From positions 124,001 through 188,000 of the forward strand of contig NZ_CP046072.1 of the NCBI RefSeq assembly GCF_017357825.1: a stretch of DNA of 64,000 bases, read 5' to 3'. This DNA comes from Sulfurimonas aquatica. Its GTDB lineage: Bacteria; Campylobacterota; Campylobacteria; Campylobacterales; Sulfurimonadaceae. The position numbers and the translations under genes are program-made. The notes under the pieces were generated by a model. That model saw nothing but the letters and a program-made list of their open reading frames with translations. It was not told the DNA's origin and made no database searches. Below are positions 1 through 8,157 of this stretch, in pieces (the stretch's first letter is position 1; each line of letters starts with the position of its first letter).

Positions 1-746
1 CTTTTGTGGAGTTAGGTATGAAAACAGATGCCGATGCTACTCGCTTTTTATCTGCTCTTTATAGAGCAAAAGATAACCTTGCTATTGCAGAGGCGAACTT
101 TTTTAAGGCAAAAACGGTGCTCTCTTTATATATAGGTCAAGAGATAGACAAAAATGTCATACTTCAAAACACTCTAGGAAAAAGAAAAGTAGTTACTACA
201 AATGAGCAGAGCGTTTTAGAGGCATCACCTGCTCTTAAAAGTTTGCAAAATAGTCTCAAAAAAGATGAGCTCAACTACAAGGCGGCTAAGGCCTCTCATT
301 ATGGTTCTATTGACGCTATCGCTTCTTATACTCTCCAAAACACACTCAATGAGTATGACTCGAGCCTTATAGGTTTGACACTTAGAGTGCCTCTTTATAG
401 TGGTGGGAGAACTTCAGCCCAAGTTGAGCAGGGCATAATCAATAAGCAGAGCTCTCAGGCTAATGTAAACGCCAAGGAGTTAGCTCTTAAAGAGGAGTTT
501 GCAACTCTTATGATTGACCTAAAAAGATATGAGAAGAGCATAGAGTCTAAAGAGTTAGAGATAAAAGCATCTACTCAGACTCAAAGAGTTCTTGAGGCAA
601 GGTATAAAGAGGGTTTAGCGACTTACATAGAGATGTTAGATGTAAATACATTTACACTTGATGCAAAACTCTCACTCTTACAAAGCCTCTATGAGAGAAG
701 CTCAACCATTCATCGTTTAGAATATTTACAAGGAAAGTTAAAATGA
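1..746 (+). CDS. TolC-family outer membrane efflux protein, C-terminal part (cut by window edge)
   Basis: The reading frame is open to the left edge. About 246 residues are visible, whereas TolC proteins usually have 420-450, so the N-terminal half is missing. The visible part is rich in long amphipathic helices (Lys/Glu/Ala heptads near residues 75-115 and 145-215), with a short strand-like stretch (IASYTLQNTL, LIGLTLRVPLYSGGR) typical of the beta-barrel/coiled-coil repeat of TolC. It would form the outer membrane duct for the exporter encoded by the next three genes. Its TGA stop overlaps the ATG of the HlyD-like gene (ATGA), which supports one operon. The family call is fairly secure; the exported substrate is unknown. 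Confidence 0.8.
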   Translation, partial: FVELGMKTDADATRFLSALYRAKDNLAIAEANFFKAKTVLSLYIGQEIDKNVILQNTLGKRKVVTTNEQSVLEASPALKSLQNSLKKDELNYKAAKASHYGSIDAIASYTLQNTLNEYDSSLIGLTLRVPLYSGGRTSAQVEQGIINKQSSQANVNAKELALKEEFATLMIDLKRYEKSIESKELEIKASTQTQRVLEARYKEGLATYIEMLDVNTFTLDAKLSLLQSLYERSSTIHRLEYLQGKLK

Positions 747-1885
747 AAATATTTATAAAATATTTTATAATCGCCATAGTAGTAGGTGTTGGAGCAACTC
801 TTTTTTATAACAAAGTCTATGTGGTGAAAACTACTTACGAGACTATCTCTCCAACTAAGGGTGAGTTAGAGGTAAACATCCGCGGCATAGGTAATGTAAG
901 TGCTTTAAATATCTATCCAATTACTTCTCAGAGCGCTGGGAAAATCATCAAGATATTAGCTGATGATGGCGTTTGGGTTAAAAAAGGAGAGTTACTTTTA
1001 GAGATGGACAGTATAGACCTGCCTCAGCAACTTGAAGTAGCCCATGCAAATCTTTTAAAAGCAGAGTATGACTACATAGCTTCAAAGAGTGAACTAAAAA
1101 ACCTAAAAGTGCAACAGGCTCTTTTAGAGGTGACTTACAGTCGTTATAAAAAGCTCAAAGAGAGAGGTTTTGCCTCAGAGTCTGAGTACGATAAGGCTGA
1201 AGCAGAGTTCAAAAGTGCACAGGCAAACGTAGTTGTCTCAGCTTCTCGCATAGATTCTGCAAAGGCGGCTTTGATTGTTAGTAGAAAAAACATAGAAGCT
1301 ATAGAGGTTAAGATAGATAGACTAAAAGTCTACTCGCCTGTTGATGGATATGTCATAAGCAGAGACGCAGAAGTAGGACAGAATGTCCTTCCTTCTAGCC
1401 CGATATTAAGTATAGTTGATCCAAAAACTTTATGGGTACAGACAAAGATAGATGAGAGAATAAGCTCTCAAGTAAAAGTTATGCAAAAAGCGACTATTAG
1501 CTTGCGTTCACAACCTCAAAAGCTATATAAAGGTTTTGTAAAACGAGTAGACGCCATGAGTGATGCTGTAACATTAGAGCGAGAAGTAAACGTGGCGTTT
1601 GAAAGCATCCCTGAGCCTTTTTACATAAATGAGCAGGCTGAAGTGACTATCTCTATTAAAACTTTAGAGGATGTTTTAAAGTTACCACTATCAGTCATAG
1701 TACAACGCGAAGGTGAACTTGGTATCTGGTTAGCTAAAGAGGGACGTGCAAAGTTTTTAGCTATAGAAAAAATAGCTCAAAGCGAGAGTGAGATAGCTAT
1801 AAAAAACATCAGTAGCGAGAGTAAAATAATTGTTCCAAACAAGTCAAAAAAAACTCTTAAAGATGGAATGAAGATACGATCGTGA
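743..1885 (+). CDS. HlyD/MacA-family periplasmic adaptor subunit
   Basis: A 380-residue membrane fusion protein that should link an inner membrane ABC transporter to TolC. One N-terminal membrane anchor (about residues 4-22, IKYFIIAIVVGVGATLFY) is followed by a lipoyl/barrel-sandwich half (IYPITSQSAGKI...LLLEMDS), a long alpha-hairpin with coiled-coil character (about 95-195) and the second half of the barrel (VYSPVDGYVISRDAEVGQNV). It starts at ATG 743, overlapping the TolC stop, and its own stop overlaps the GTG of the permease gene. The order adaptor-permease-ATPase is that of DevBCA and MacAB systems. Confidence 0.85.
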   Translation: MKIFIKYFIIAIVVGVGATLFYNKVYVVKTTYETISPTKGELEVNIRGIGNVSALNIYPITSQSAGKIIKILADDGVWVKKGELLLEMDSIDLPQQLEVAHANLLKAEYDYIASKSELKNLKVQQALLEVTYSRYKKLKERGFASESEYDKAEAEFKSAQANVVVSASRIDSAKAALIVSRKNIEAIEVKIDRLKVYSPVDGYVISRDAEVGQNVLPSSPILSIVDPKTLWVQTKIDERISSQVKVMQKATISLRSQPQKLYKGFVKRVDAMSDAVTLEREVNVAFESIPEPFYINEQAEVTISIKTLEDVLKLPLSVIVQREGELGIWLAKEGRAKFLAIEKIAQSESEIAIKNISSESKIIVPNKSKKTLKDGMKIRS

Positions 1886-3027
1886 TACACTTAGCAAAAG
1901 AGGATATAAAACACACACTTGGTAAGTTTTTGGTTACGGGTATGGGTGTTGGAATGCTCCTTGGAATAGTCCTTATCATGATGGGCGTTTATAGAGGAAT
2001 GATAGCTGATGCTGAGATTCTCTTAGATGACTTGAGCGTTGACCTATGGGTAGTCCAAGACAATACTCTTGGACCCTTTGCTGAGGCTTCAAGAATCCAT
2101 GAAGATTTAAAGTACACACTCAAGTCTATCCAGGCTATAGATAAGAGTGAGGCGATAACTTTTCAAAACTTTCAACTCCCTCTAGCAGATAGAAAGCTTG
2201 CAGTACTAGCCATCGGTTATGACGTACATGGAGAGATGAATCCAATCAATCCTGAGAGACTCATAGCAGGAAAAGTTTTGCAAAATGAGAGATATGAGAT
2301 AGTAGTAACGGATAAAACAGGTTATAAACTCAATGATAAAGTTGAGCTAGGACGTAATAATTTTAGAGTGGTTGGGATAACACATGGAACGGTTGCCTCT
2401 GGCGGTGATCCAATCATATACATAAGTCTTAAAGACGCTCAAGAGTTACAGTTTACCTACACTAACAAACGCATCCAAACAGATAGAGCAAGAGGCATAA
2501 TAAATAAAGACTCGCATCTCGTAAACGCCATCATAGCAACAACAAAACCGGGTTATAGTGTAGATGAGAGTGCTGAGTATATAAGAAAGTGGATGCATAA
2601 AAGCGTTTACACTAGAGCGCAGCAAAAAGTGGTTCTTACAAGAAATGTAATAGAGAAGTCCTCAAAGCAGATAGGACTTTTTACCGTCATTCTCATTGGA
2701 GTTGCTACCATCATCATCGGGCTTATTATCTATACTATGACATTAGAAAAAATGCGTGAGATTTCTATCATGAAACTTATGGGTCTACCAAACTCTATGA
2801 TTATAAAGATGATAGTTGAAGAGACACTTATCTTGGGATTTTTGGCGTTTATATTTGGAAATATATTTGCACACCTTATCTATGAAAAGTTTCCAAAAAA
2901 CGTACTTCTAGAGCCATGGGATTCTTTTTTACTACTAGGGATTGTTCTTATGGCATCGATTTTAGCCTCATTTATAGGTGTGAAAAAAGTAGTAAACGCA
3001 GATCCAACTGCGGCAATAGGTGGGTGA
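1882..3027 (+). CDS. ABC transporter permease, FtsX/MacB (DevC-like) family
   Basis: A 381-residue inner membrane subunit. A first membrane helix (about 15-36) is followed by a periplasmic MacB core domain of about 220 residues and three C-terminal helices (about 262-285, 310-335 and 347-370), which is the type VII ABC exporter layout. The motif EKMREISIMKLMGLP in the FtsX domain is characteristic. It begins with GTG at 1882 inside the preceding stop (GTGA). The ATPase is encoded by a separate gene just downstream, so it resembles DevC more than the fused MacB. Such systems use mechanotransmission to push periplasmic substrates through TolC; the substrate cannot be read from the sequence. Confidence 0.85.
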   Translation: MIHLAKEDIKHTLGKFLVTGMGVGMLLGIVLIMMGVYRGMIADAEILLDDLSVDLWVVQDNTLGPFAEASRIHEDLKYTLKSIQAIDKSEAITFQNFQLPLADRKLAVLAIGYDVHGEMNPINPERLIAGKVLQNERYEIVVTDKTGYKLNDKVELGRNNFRVVGITHGTVASGGDPIIYISLKDAQELQFTYTNKRIQTDRARGIINKDSHLVNAIIATTKPGYSVDESAEYIRKWMHKSVYTRAQQKVVLTRNVIEKSSKQIGLFTVILIGVATIIIGLIIYTMTLEKMREISIMKLMGLPNSMIIKMIVEETLILGFLAFIFGNIFAHLIYEKFPKNVLLEPWDSFLLLGIVLMASILASFIGVKKVVNADPTAAIGG

Positions 3028-3028
3028 G

Positions 3029-3727
3029 ATGACAAAACAAGCAATACGAGTGGAAAAACTAAACAAACACTTTGGAAAGGGAGATACCTTTGTAGATGTT
3101 ATCCATGATGCATCTTTTGTGGTAAACAAAGGGGAGCTTGTAGCGCTTGTTGCTCCTAGTGGTGCTGGAAAGACTACTCTGCTAATGATGCTTGGCTGCG
3201 TTGATGAGCCAAACTCTGGTCAGATATGGCTAGGGGATGAAAAAGTTTATGATGATAAATGGCTTACAAAAGAGACAAGAAAAATAAGACGAGAGAAAAT
3301 AGGCTTTATCTTTCAAGCGCACTATCTCATTCCATTTTTAAACATTATAGACAATCTTACGCTTTTACCTCAAGCAAATGGAACCTCAGATGAAGACGCA
3401 AAGAAAAAAGCAAGAGAGTTGCTAAAGTATTTTGACATAGCGGACAAAGAGAAGTCTATGCCAACACAACTCTCAGGCGGACAAAATCAAAGAGTCGCAA
3501 TTGCAAGGGCCTTGGCAAATAATCCTCAAATTATCCTCGCTGATGAGCCAACAGCAGCACTGGACACTGAGCGCTCCATAGATGTTGTAAAGATGCTAAA
3601 AAAGATAGCGTTAGAGCAAGACGTAGCCATAGTTATGGTAACCCATGATGAGAGAATGTTGCAGTACTGCGATAAAGTATTAAAGATTGAAAATAGAGCA
3701 GTTGTGGTGGAAAAAGTAATAGTTTAA
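3029..3727 (+). CDS. ABC transporter ATP-binding protein (DevA/LolD/MacB-like)
   Basis: A cytoplasmic ATPase of about 232 residues that pairs with the FtsX-type permease. It has Walker A (APSGAGKTT), the signature LSGGQNQR, Walker B with catalytic Glu (IILADEPTAALD) and the H-loop (VMVTHD). I place the start at ATG 3029, one base after the permease stop and behind a GGTGGG stretch; a GTG at 3020 in the same frame would add three residues and overlap the permease gene. The ATPase subfamily that partners FtsX permeases has this length. It is the last gene of the exporter operon. Confidence 0.87.
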   Translation: MTKQAIRVEKLNKHFGKGDTFVDVIHDASFVVNKGELVALVAPSGAGKTTLLMMLGCVDEPNSGQIWLGDEKVYDDKWLTKETRKIRREKIGFIFQAHYLIPFLNIIDNLTLLPQANGTSDEDAKKKARELLKYFDIADKEKSMPTQLSGGQNQRVAIARALANNPQIILADEPTAALDTERSIDVVKMLKKIALEQDVAIVMVTHDERMLQYCDKVLKIENRAVVVEKVIV

Positions 3728-3804
3728 CCTTCATGTAATCAGTATGTAACTATAATATACTAAGATTATAAATGAAATTATGTGTTTTTTAATGGGCGGT
3801 ACTT

Positions 3805-3945
3805 ATGCGTGGTGTTATTTTTAATAGCTTATATGAATATATTGAATCAGAACAAGAGATATTGTTAGCATTTGGCGATTACTTTCTCGATAGAGGTTAT
3901 CCCTATGTTGCTCCACTGATAATAAGGAGGGATGAAAATGGATAA
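3805..3945 (+). pseudogene. 46-codon reading frame resembling an internally deleted H-NOX (heme NO-binding) gene
   Basis: A short frame from ATG 3805 to TGA 3945. Its first 17 residues (MRGVIFNSLYEYIESEQ) look like the start of H-NOX proteins, which commonly begin M-[KR]-G-I-I-F-N. The next stretch (EILLAFGDYFLDRGYPY) looks like the segment of the same family near residues 80-95 that contains AFG-[DE]-[YF]. The roughly 60 residues between them and the C-terminal half with the heme-ligating His are absent. It lies directly before a histidine kinase gene, a common place for H-NOX genes, and its end overlaps the kinase start. The resemblance is from memory of the family, so a chance match or a real small protein remains possible. 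Confidence 0.42.
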
Positions 3946-5281
3946 TGAACTATTACTTCAAAAACAACTCCAAAGAGAACGCCAAAGACGAGAGGAGGCG
4001 GAAAAGCTTTTAGAGATAAAGAGTTTGGAACTTTATGAGACAAACCGTCAGCTTCAGCTTACTCTTGATGAGAAGAGCTTAGATATACAAAGAATGAATA
4101 AAGAACTCTCCTCTTCACTGCAATACACTTCGGATGAACTTGTTGAAAATATTGGAATGCTTAATGAGTATAAAAAAGCAATCGACGCAAGCACCATCGT
4201 CTCTATGGCAGATATCAATGGTGATATCATCTATGTAAACGATGCTTTCGTTACTATTTCTGGTTATTCTCGAGAAGAGCTTATTGGGTCACCTCATAGT
4301 ATTATTCGTCATCCAGATAGTAGTCCTGAAGTCTTTAAAGAGATGTGGGCAACACTTCTTGCAAAAAAACCATGGCATGGAAGTTTAAAAAACCTCTCTA
4401 AAAATAAAGAGGTTTATTATGTAGATACTACTATAAATCCAGTACTCTCTAGTAAGGGGAAAATCAAAAAGTTTATAGCGATGCGACAAGATATTACTGA
4501 GTTGATACACCTAAACGAAACATTAGAAAATCGCATTTTCGATGAGCTAAAAAAGAATGCAGAGAAGTCTGAATACCTTCTTAGACAATCTAGACTTGCT
4601 CAGATGGGTGAGATGATTAGTATGATAGCCCATCAGTGGAGACAGCCTCTTACTTCCATATCTTCTATCTCAGCGACACTTAGTTTAGACATATTGTTAG
4701 ATGCATATAATAAAGAGTTTTTTCAAGAGCGAATTGAGTCCATAGCTGCCATAACGCAACACCTGTCATCAACCATTGATGATTTTCGAAACTTTTATAA
4801 AAGCAATAAAAAAGCAACAACAACTACAATTCAAGATATTGTTGAGGGGTGTTTAAAGATTATTGGCAAAACACTTGAGGGAAAAAGTATCTGTATAGAG
4901 CATCTTAACTTAGAAACACCCATAAAGATTACTACCTACGAGAATGAACTTAAGCAAGTGATTATAAATATTCTTAAGAACGCAGAGGACGTCTTTTCTG
5001 AGAAAAATCAACAAGATGCAAAAATATGGATCAGCTGTGAAAATAGAGGAGATCATGCTGTTTTAGGTATAGAAGATAATGCAGGTGGTATACCCGAGGA
5101 TATCTTACCAAAGATATTTGACCCTTATTTTAGTACAAAACATGAAAAAGATGGCACTGGACTAGGTCTTTATATGTCTAAAACGATTATAGAGGAGCAC
5201 TGTAAGGGAAAAATCTCTGTACATAATACAGATAGAGGGGCAAAATTTATAATTATATTGCCCTCTAGTTTGGAGGTGTAA
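3938..5281 (+). CDS. Soluble PAS-domain sensor histidine kinase
   Basis: About 447 residues with no membrane segment. The order is an N-terminal coiled coil (1-70), an Aer-like PAS domain (about 75-190, with DINGDIIYVNDAF and IIRHPD), a dimerisation helix with the phospho-acceptor His in MIAHQWRQPLTS (about residue 230), then HATPase boxes: N-box (QVIINILKNAEDVF), G1 (EDNAGGIPEDI) and G2 (GTGLGLYMSK). I chose ATG 3938 because AAGGAGG (3924-3930) sits 7 bases before it; the ATG at 3932 is too close. No response regulator is adjacent. The upstream H-NOX-like remnant and the convergent globin hint at a link to NO or O2 sensing, which is inference. Confidence 0.85.
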   Translation: MDNELLLQKQLQRERQRREEAEKLLEIKSLELYETNRQLQLTLDEKSLDIQRMNKELSSSLQYTSDELVENIGMLNEYKKAIDASTIVSMADINGDIIYVNDAFVTISGYSREELIGSPHSIIRHPDSSPEVFKEMWATLLAKKPWHGSLKNLSKNKEVYYVDTTINPVLSSKGKIKKFIAMRQDITELIHLNETLENRIFDELKKNAEKSEYLLRQSRLAQMGEMISMIAHQWRQPLTSISSISATLSLDILLDAYNKEFFQERIESIAAITQHLSSTIDDFRNFYKSNKKATTTTIQDIVEGCLKIIGKTLEGKSICIEHLNLETPIKITTYENELKQVIINILKNAEDVFSEKNQQDAKIWISCENRGDHAVLGIEDNAGGIPEDILPKIFDPYFSTKHEKDGTGLGLYMSKTIIEEHCKGKISVHNTDRGAKFIIILPSSLEV

Positions 5282-5296
5282 TTTTTAAAGTTACAC
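5276..5296. terminator. Possible hairpin between convergent kinase and globin genes
   Basis: GTGTAA (5276-5281) and TTACAC (5291-5296) can pair around a 9-base A/T loop exactly where the two convergent genes end. Neither strand has a clear T-run afterwards, so it may be a weak bidirectional terminator or only an RNA-stabilising hairpin. Confidence 0.3.
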
Positions 5297-5719
5297 TTGA
5301 GCGTAAAGCTCTTTTTCACGTGCAATTAAAATATCTGCTAAAAAGAAATAAGCCTCTTTCCAAGCCTCTATAACTTCATCAGTTGCCGCATCACCTAAAA
5401 CATCTTTTACTGCACCTAAGAGCGAAACACCAACAAGTGGATAGTGCTCAGGAAGTACTTTAACTCTTACATGTGTAGTAGCCATTTTCTCAACTGCTTT
5501 AGCTAAAACACCTAAGTTGTCAATGTTTGCTGCATATGCAGAGACTGCAGAAGCTAGTTTTTTGTGCTGATCAGAGTCTGCATTTTTAAATAACTCTTTG
5601 AGTTCTGGGTGCTCTGAAAATAAAATCTCATACATTCTTGTTGTGATTGCTTCAGAATTTTCTGCAACTGGCTTTGCCGTTGCTTTTACTATGTCGATTG
5701 TTTTTTGTGATAAACTCAT
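5291..5719 (-). CDS. Single-domain globin (Cgb/Vgb-like bacterial hemoglobin)
   Basis: A 142-residue heme protein related to the globin domain of flavohemoglobins, without a reductase domain. Aligning by eye to Vitreoscilla Hb gives B10 Tyr30 (RMYEIL), E7 Gln51 (SDQHKK), proximal F8 His83 (TTHVRV) and the tyrosine of HYPLVG (Tyr93) in the proximal hydrogen-bond network. In Campylobacter jejuni the homologous type (Cgb) detoxifies nitric oxide; the same role is likely here. The gene is monocistronic and convergent with the kinase. A perfect inverted repeat overlaps the predicted -10 box upstream, suggesting tight repression or induction. Confidence 0.92.
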   Translation of the reverse strand: MSLSQKTIDIVKATAKPVAENSEAITTRMYEILFSEHPELKELFKNADSDQHKKLASAVSAYAANIDNLGVLAKAVEKMATTHVRVKVLPEHYPLVGVSLLGAVKDVLGDAATDEVIEAWKEAYFFLADILIAREKELYAQV

Positions 5720-5764
5720 ACTATTTCCTTGTAATTATAATGTCGTAATTAAACACTTGAGGAC

Positions 5765-5788
5765 ATTATACTACATATAGGTAGTATA
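5765..5788 (-). promoter_or_regulatory. Promoter and palindromic operator candidate of the globin gene
   Basis: On the minus strand a TATAAT box (plus-strand ATTATA, 5765-5770) lies about 46 bases upstream of the globin start. It overlaps a perfect 8-base inverted repeat, TATACTAC (5767-5774), 6 bases, GTAGTATA (5781-5788). An operator covering the -10 box would suit a repressor. A further palindrome TTGATCAA lies upstream at 5802-5809. The motif does not match the NssR box known for C. jejuni cgb, so the regulator is unknown. Confidence 0.45.
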
Positions 5789-5842
5789 TAATATAAAGAC
5801 TTGATCAAAAAAGAAGCAGTTAATATTCTCAAAAGAATTTAA

Positions 5843-7534
5843 TTACTTCTTAGTTACTGTTTGTGCCTGTGCTCTGCGACCGATTGCTATTTCTATCTGC
5901 ATTATACTTGAGTAAAAAGATGAGTTCATGTAGTGAATATCATTAGCTGTTTTTTCTATTAAGACTGTTTTTTTCCACTCAAGTATGTTTGAGACGATAT
6001 CTTGCACTAGAGTAAGAAGGGCATCACCATTTTTAGTGATATCAGCATCTTGTAGGTTTTGAGCAAGAAGCATAAATGAGTAACTTAAATCTTTAAACTC
6101 AAAAAGAGGGTTGAGTGCACTTGTATAACCCTTTAAAAAGTGAATGAAGTGTTCATTTAAGTCTTCGTTGTAGTGTGTAGTGTAGATAAACTCGTTGATA
6201 TCATGCTCAAGCTCAAGTAGTTCTTCATAAACCTCATTATCAAGTTCTAAACCTTCAAAGAACTCACTTGCTGAGATAGTTTTAGTCTGTTTAGTATTTT
6301 TTATTGTCTCAGTGAAAGTATCTTCTTTTGGAGTCCCTTGCTTTTGAGTATGGCTCTCAGCACACTGATACTCATGTTTGAACTTAAAACATATGTCAAC
6401 AAGGTAACGCAAGGAGTCTTGAAGGTCTATAGTCGCAACATTAAATGCATATACATTCTCCTCTTGATTTGAAATATGCTTATTCCAAGAGCTTAAAGAT
6501 TCAAGTGCATAGAAAAATATATCTTTGAAGTCTTGATCATGTTTCGTGAGAATATAAGCGATATTTCCAGACTCAGCTAACATCTGAATAGTTGTTAAGT
6601 GTGACATTATCTCTTCTAGTTGATAAATATCTTTCATACATATCTCAAACTTTAAAACGGAGATACTAAAGAGGTGAATAGTATTGTCATCTGATGGGTT
6701 TTTCATCAGTTCGTTACTTTTGTTGTAGAGGTCAAAGTAGACAGCCTCTACCTCTTTACTTTTATCTTTTAGTCTACGAAAGAGGCTGTTCTCATTAAGT
6801 TTTGCCGCCCGCTCTATCTCAAGGTTGCTTTTTTGTAGTTTTGACTCGGCAATAGAGTCAATATCTTTTACCCCTATCTCAATTTCGAGCTCTTCAATCT
6901 CAAGAGATTTAAAGTGTATCTTTCCTATTTTATTAAAAAGGTAGTTTATCTTCTCTTTTTCACTACTTATGAGTTTGTAGTTTTCAAAACTCTGTTTACT
7001 TAACTCAACTATAAATGTTTTATGCAGATCCTTGCGTTTACTAGTGTTTAGTTGGTCTAAAAATATGATGTGATTATCGCCCATATCAAATGGAGAAGTT
7101 TTGTAAGAGTTTGTTGAGTGACTTGTAGTCTCTGTGTAAGATGGTTTAAACTCTTGTGAACCATAGAGTTTGTTATATATCTCTTCGAGTGTATCAGTAT
7201 TGAGATTTTTGTTTAACAGATAGAAGTCAAGTCTTTTGCTGTTAGAACCAAAACGACGACGACCAAGTATAGCAAAGAAGTAACCTCTTCTCATAAAGTC
7301 ATCTATACAGATATTTGCTATCTCAAGGTAGTAGAGACGGTCAACTTTTATATTTACCTGTCTTGTTTGGATATTTTTTTTACCCTCTACCTCTGTAGTC
7401 CAATACTGCATATACTGAACATAGTGCTTAATAGAATCCTCTTGAGTAATCGTGATGATGTTTTCTAATAGGCCATGTTCAGCTGATGTGTCAGGTGTTT
7501 GGAATTTAAATGTATGAGAGAGTGTTTGTATCAT
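5843..7534 (-). CDS. Uncharacterised 563-residue cytoplasmic protein
   Basis: I do not recognise a family. There is no signal peptide or membrane segment. The first 120 residues contain a compact region (VKVDRLYYLEIANICIDDFM, then FFAILGRRRFG) that could be a small folded domain. The rest is mostly helical, acidic and rich in Lys, Glu, Leu and Asn, with predicted coiled-coil stretches near residues 195-290 and 420-450. It follows a 165-residue unknown gene on the same strand after 66 bases that contain a perfect 9-base hairpin. The two may be co-transcribed with the ABC exporter gene upstream. Length and codon use are ordinary for the window, so it is very likely a real gene. Confidence 0.7.
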   Translation of the reverse strand: MIQTLSHTFKFQTPDTSAEHGLLENIITITQEDSIKHYVQYMQYWTTEVEGKKNIQTRQVNIKVDRLYYLEIANICIDDFMRRGYFFAILGRRRFGSNSKRLDFYLLNKNLNTDTLEEIYNKLYGSQEFKPSYTETTSHSTNSYKTSPFDMGDNHIIFLDQLNTSKRKDLHKTFIVELSKQSFENYKLISSEKEKINYLFNKIGKIHFKSLEIEELEIEIGVKDIDSIAESKLQKSNLEIERAAKLNENSLFRRLKDKSKEVEAVYFDLYNKSNELMKNPSDDNTIHLFSISVLKFEICMKDIYQLEEIMSHLTTIQMLAESGNIAYILTKHDQDFKDIFFYALESLSSWNKHISNQEENVYAFNVATIDLQDSLRYLVDICFKFKHEYQCAESHTQKQGTPKEDTFTETIKNTKQTKTISASEFFEGLELDNEVYEELLELEHDINEFIYTTHYNEDLNEHFIHFLKGYTSALNPLFEFKDLSYSFMLLAQNLQDADITKNGDALLTLVQDIVSNILEWKKTVLIEKTANDIHYMNSSFYSSIMQIEIAIGRRAQAQTVTKK

Positions 7535-7550
7535 TTTGTTGTCCGTTTAA

Positions 7551-7572
7551 AAGATTCTTATTAAAGAATCTT
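7551..7572. terminator. Perfect 9-base inverted repeat between two unknown genes
   Basis: AAGATTCTT (7551-7559) and AAGAATCTT (7564-7572) are exact reverse complements around a 4-base loop ATTA. It sits between the end of the 165-residue gene and the start of the 563-residue gene. It is AT-rich with no long T-run, so it could be an attenuating or processing hairpin, a weak terminator or a protein-binding palindrome. Confidence 0.35.
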
Positions 7573-7600
7573 ATAATAGCATAAAATGATTACACACTGA

Positions 7601-8098
7601 TTACAAGCTTTGAGAAATTCCCCATGAGAAGTATGGAATAGTCGCTTTTATAACACTAAAAATTTGTTGCATATTTGGGGCGTCTAAATTTACCACGGCT
7701 ATACTCTCCTCTGAAATGAAGTGAATAATAGTTCGTTTACTCTCTTTGAGATAAGAAAACTTCACCTCTTTGAGTAGCTCGTCTCCTTGTTTGTAGAGTT
7801 CTAAGTTTGTATCATCAGTACGAGAAGTTTGCTCATTTTTTACAAGTGTATCTTTACTTGGCTGAGGAGCATTGCTCTCTTGAGGAAGTGTACCTGCATA
7901 AAATTTATCCATGTATTCACTCAAGGTTGGGAGTAGTTTTAGACTAAAAGCCCTTGTAATCATAAAATCAACTCTATTGTTTATATCTTCATAGTTAATA
8001 GAGAGTCTTACCCTATCTTCAAGAACATCGTACTTTGGCGTAAAGTTTATAGCTTTTATTTCTCTCTTTGTCATTTTTCTCCACTTCTTAGCAATCAT
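7601..8098 (-). CDS. Uncharacterised 165-residue protein
   Basis: I do not recognise this protein. It starts with a basic stretch (MIAKKWRKMTKREIKAINF), then a strand-rich part (YDVLEDRVRLSINYEDINNRVDFMITRAF), a charged linker near residues 75-105 and a second strand-rich part (EVKFSYLKESKRTIIHFISEESIAVVNLDA). No signal peptide or membrane helix is visible. It lies 59 bases downstream of an ABC exporter gene and 66 bases upstream of the 563-residue unknown gene, all on the minus strand. A start nine residues in (MTKREIK) is also possible. Confidence 0.65.
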   Translation of the reverse strand: MIAKKWRKMTKREIKAINFTPKYDVLEDRVRLSINYEDINNRVDFMITRAFSLKLLPTLSEYMDKFYAGTLPQESNAPQPSKDTLVKNEQTSRTDDTNLELYKQGDELLKEVKFSYLKESKRTIIHFISEESIAVVNLDAPNMQQIFSVIKATIPYFSWGISQSL

Positions 8099-8157
8099 AT
8101 TTTTATAAGCAACACTCTACATCGAAGCATCTAAATTACTCATTAATAGGCTTAATA

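Noticed and set aside
5235-5265. GGGGCAA/TTGCCC inverted repeat near the kinase 3' end
   Set aside because: It lies within the HATPase coding sequence and the match is interrupted; the nearby GTGTAA/TTACAC pair is a better candidate for the gene-end hairpin.
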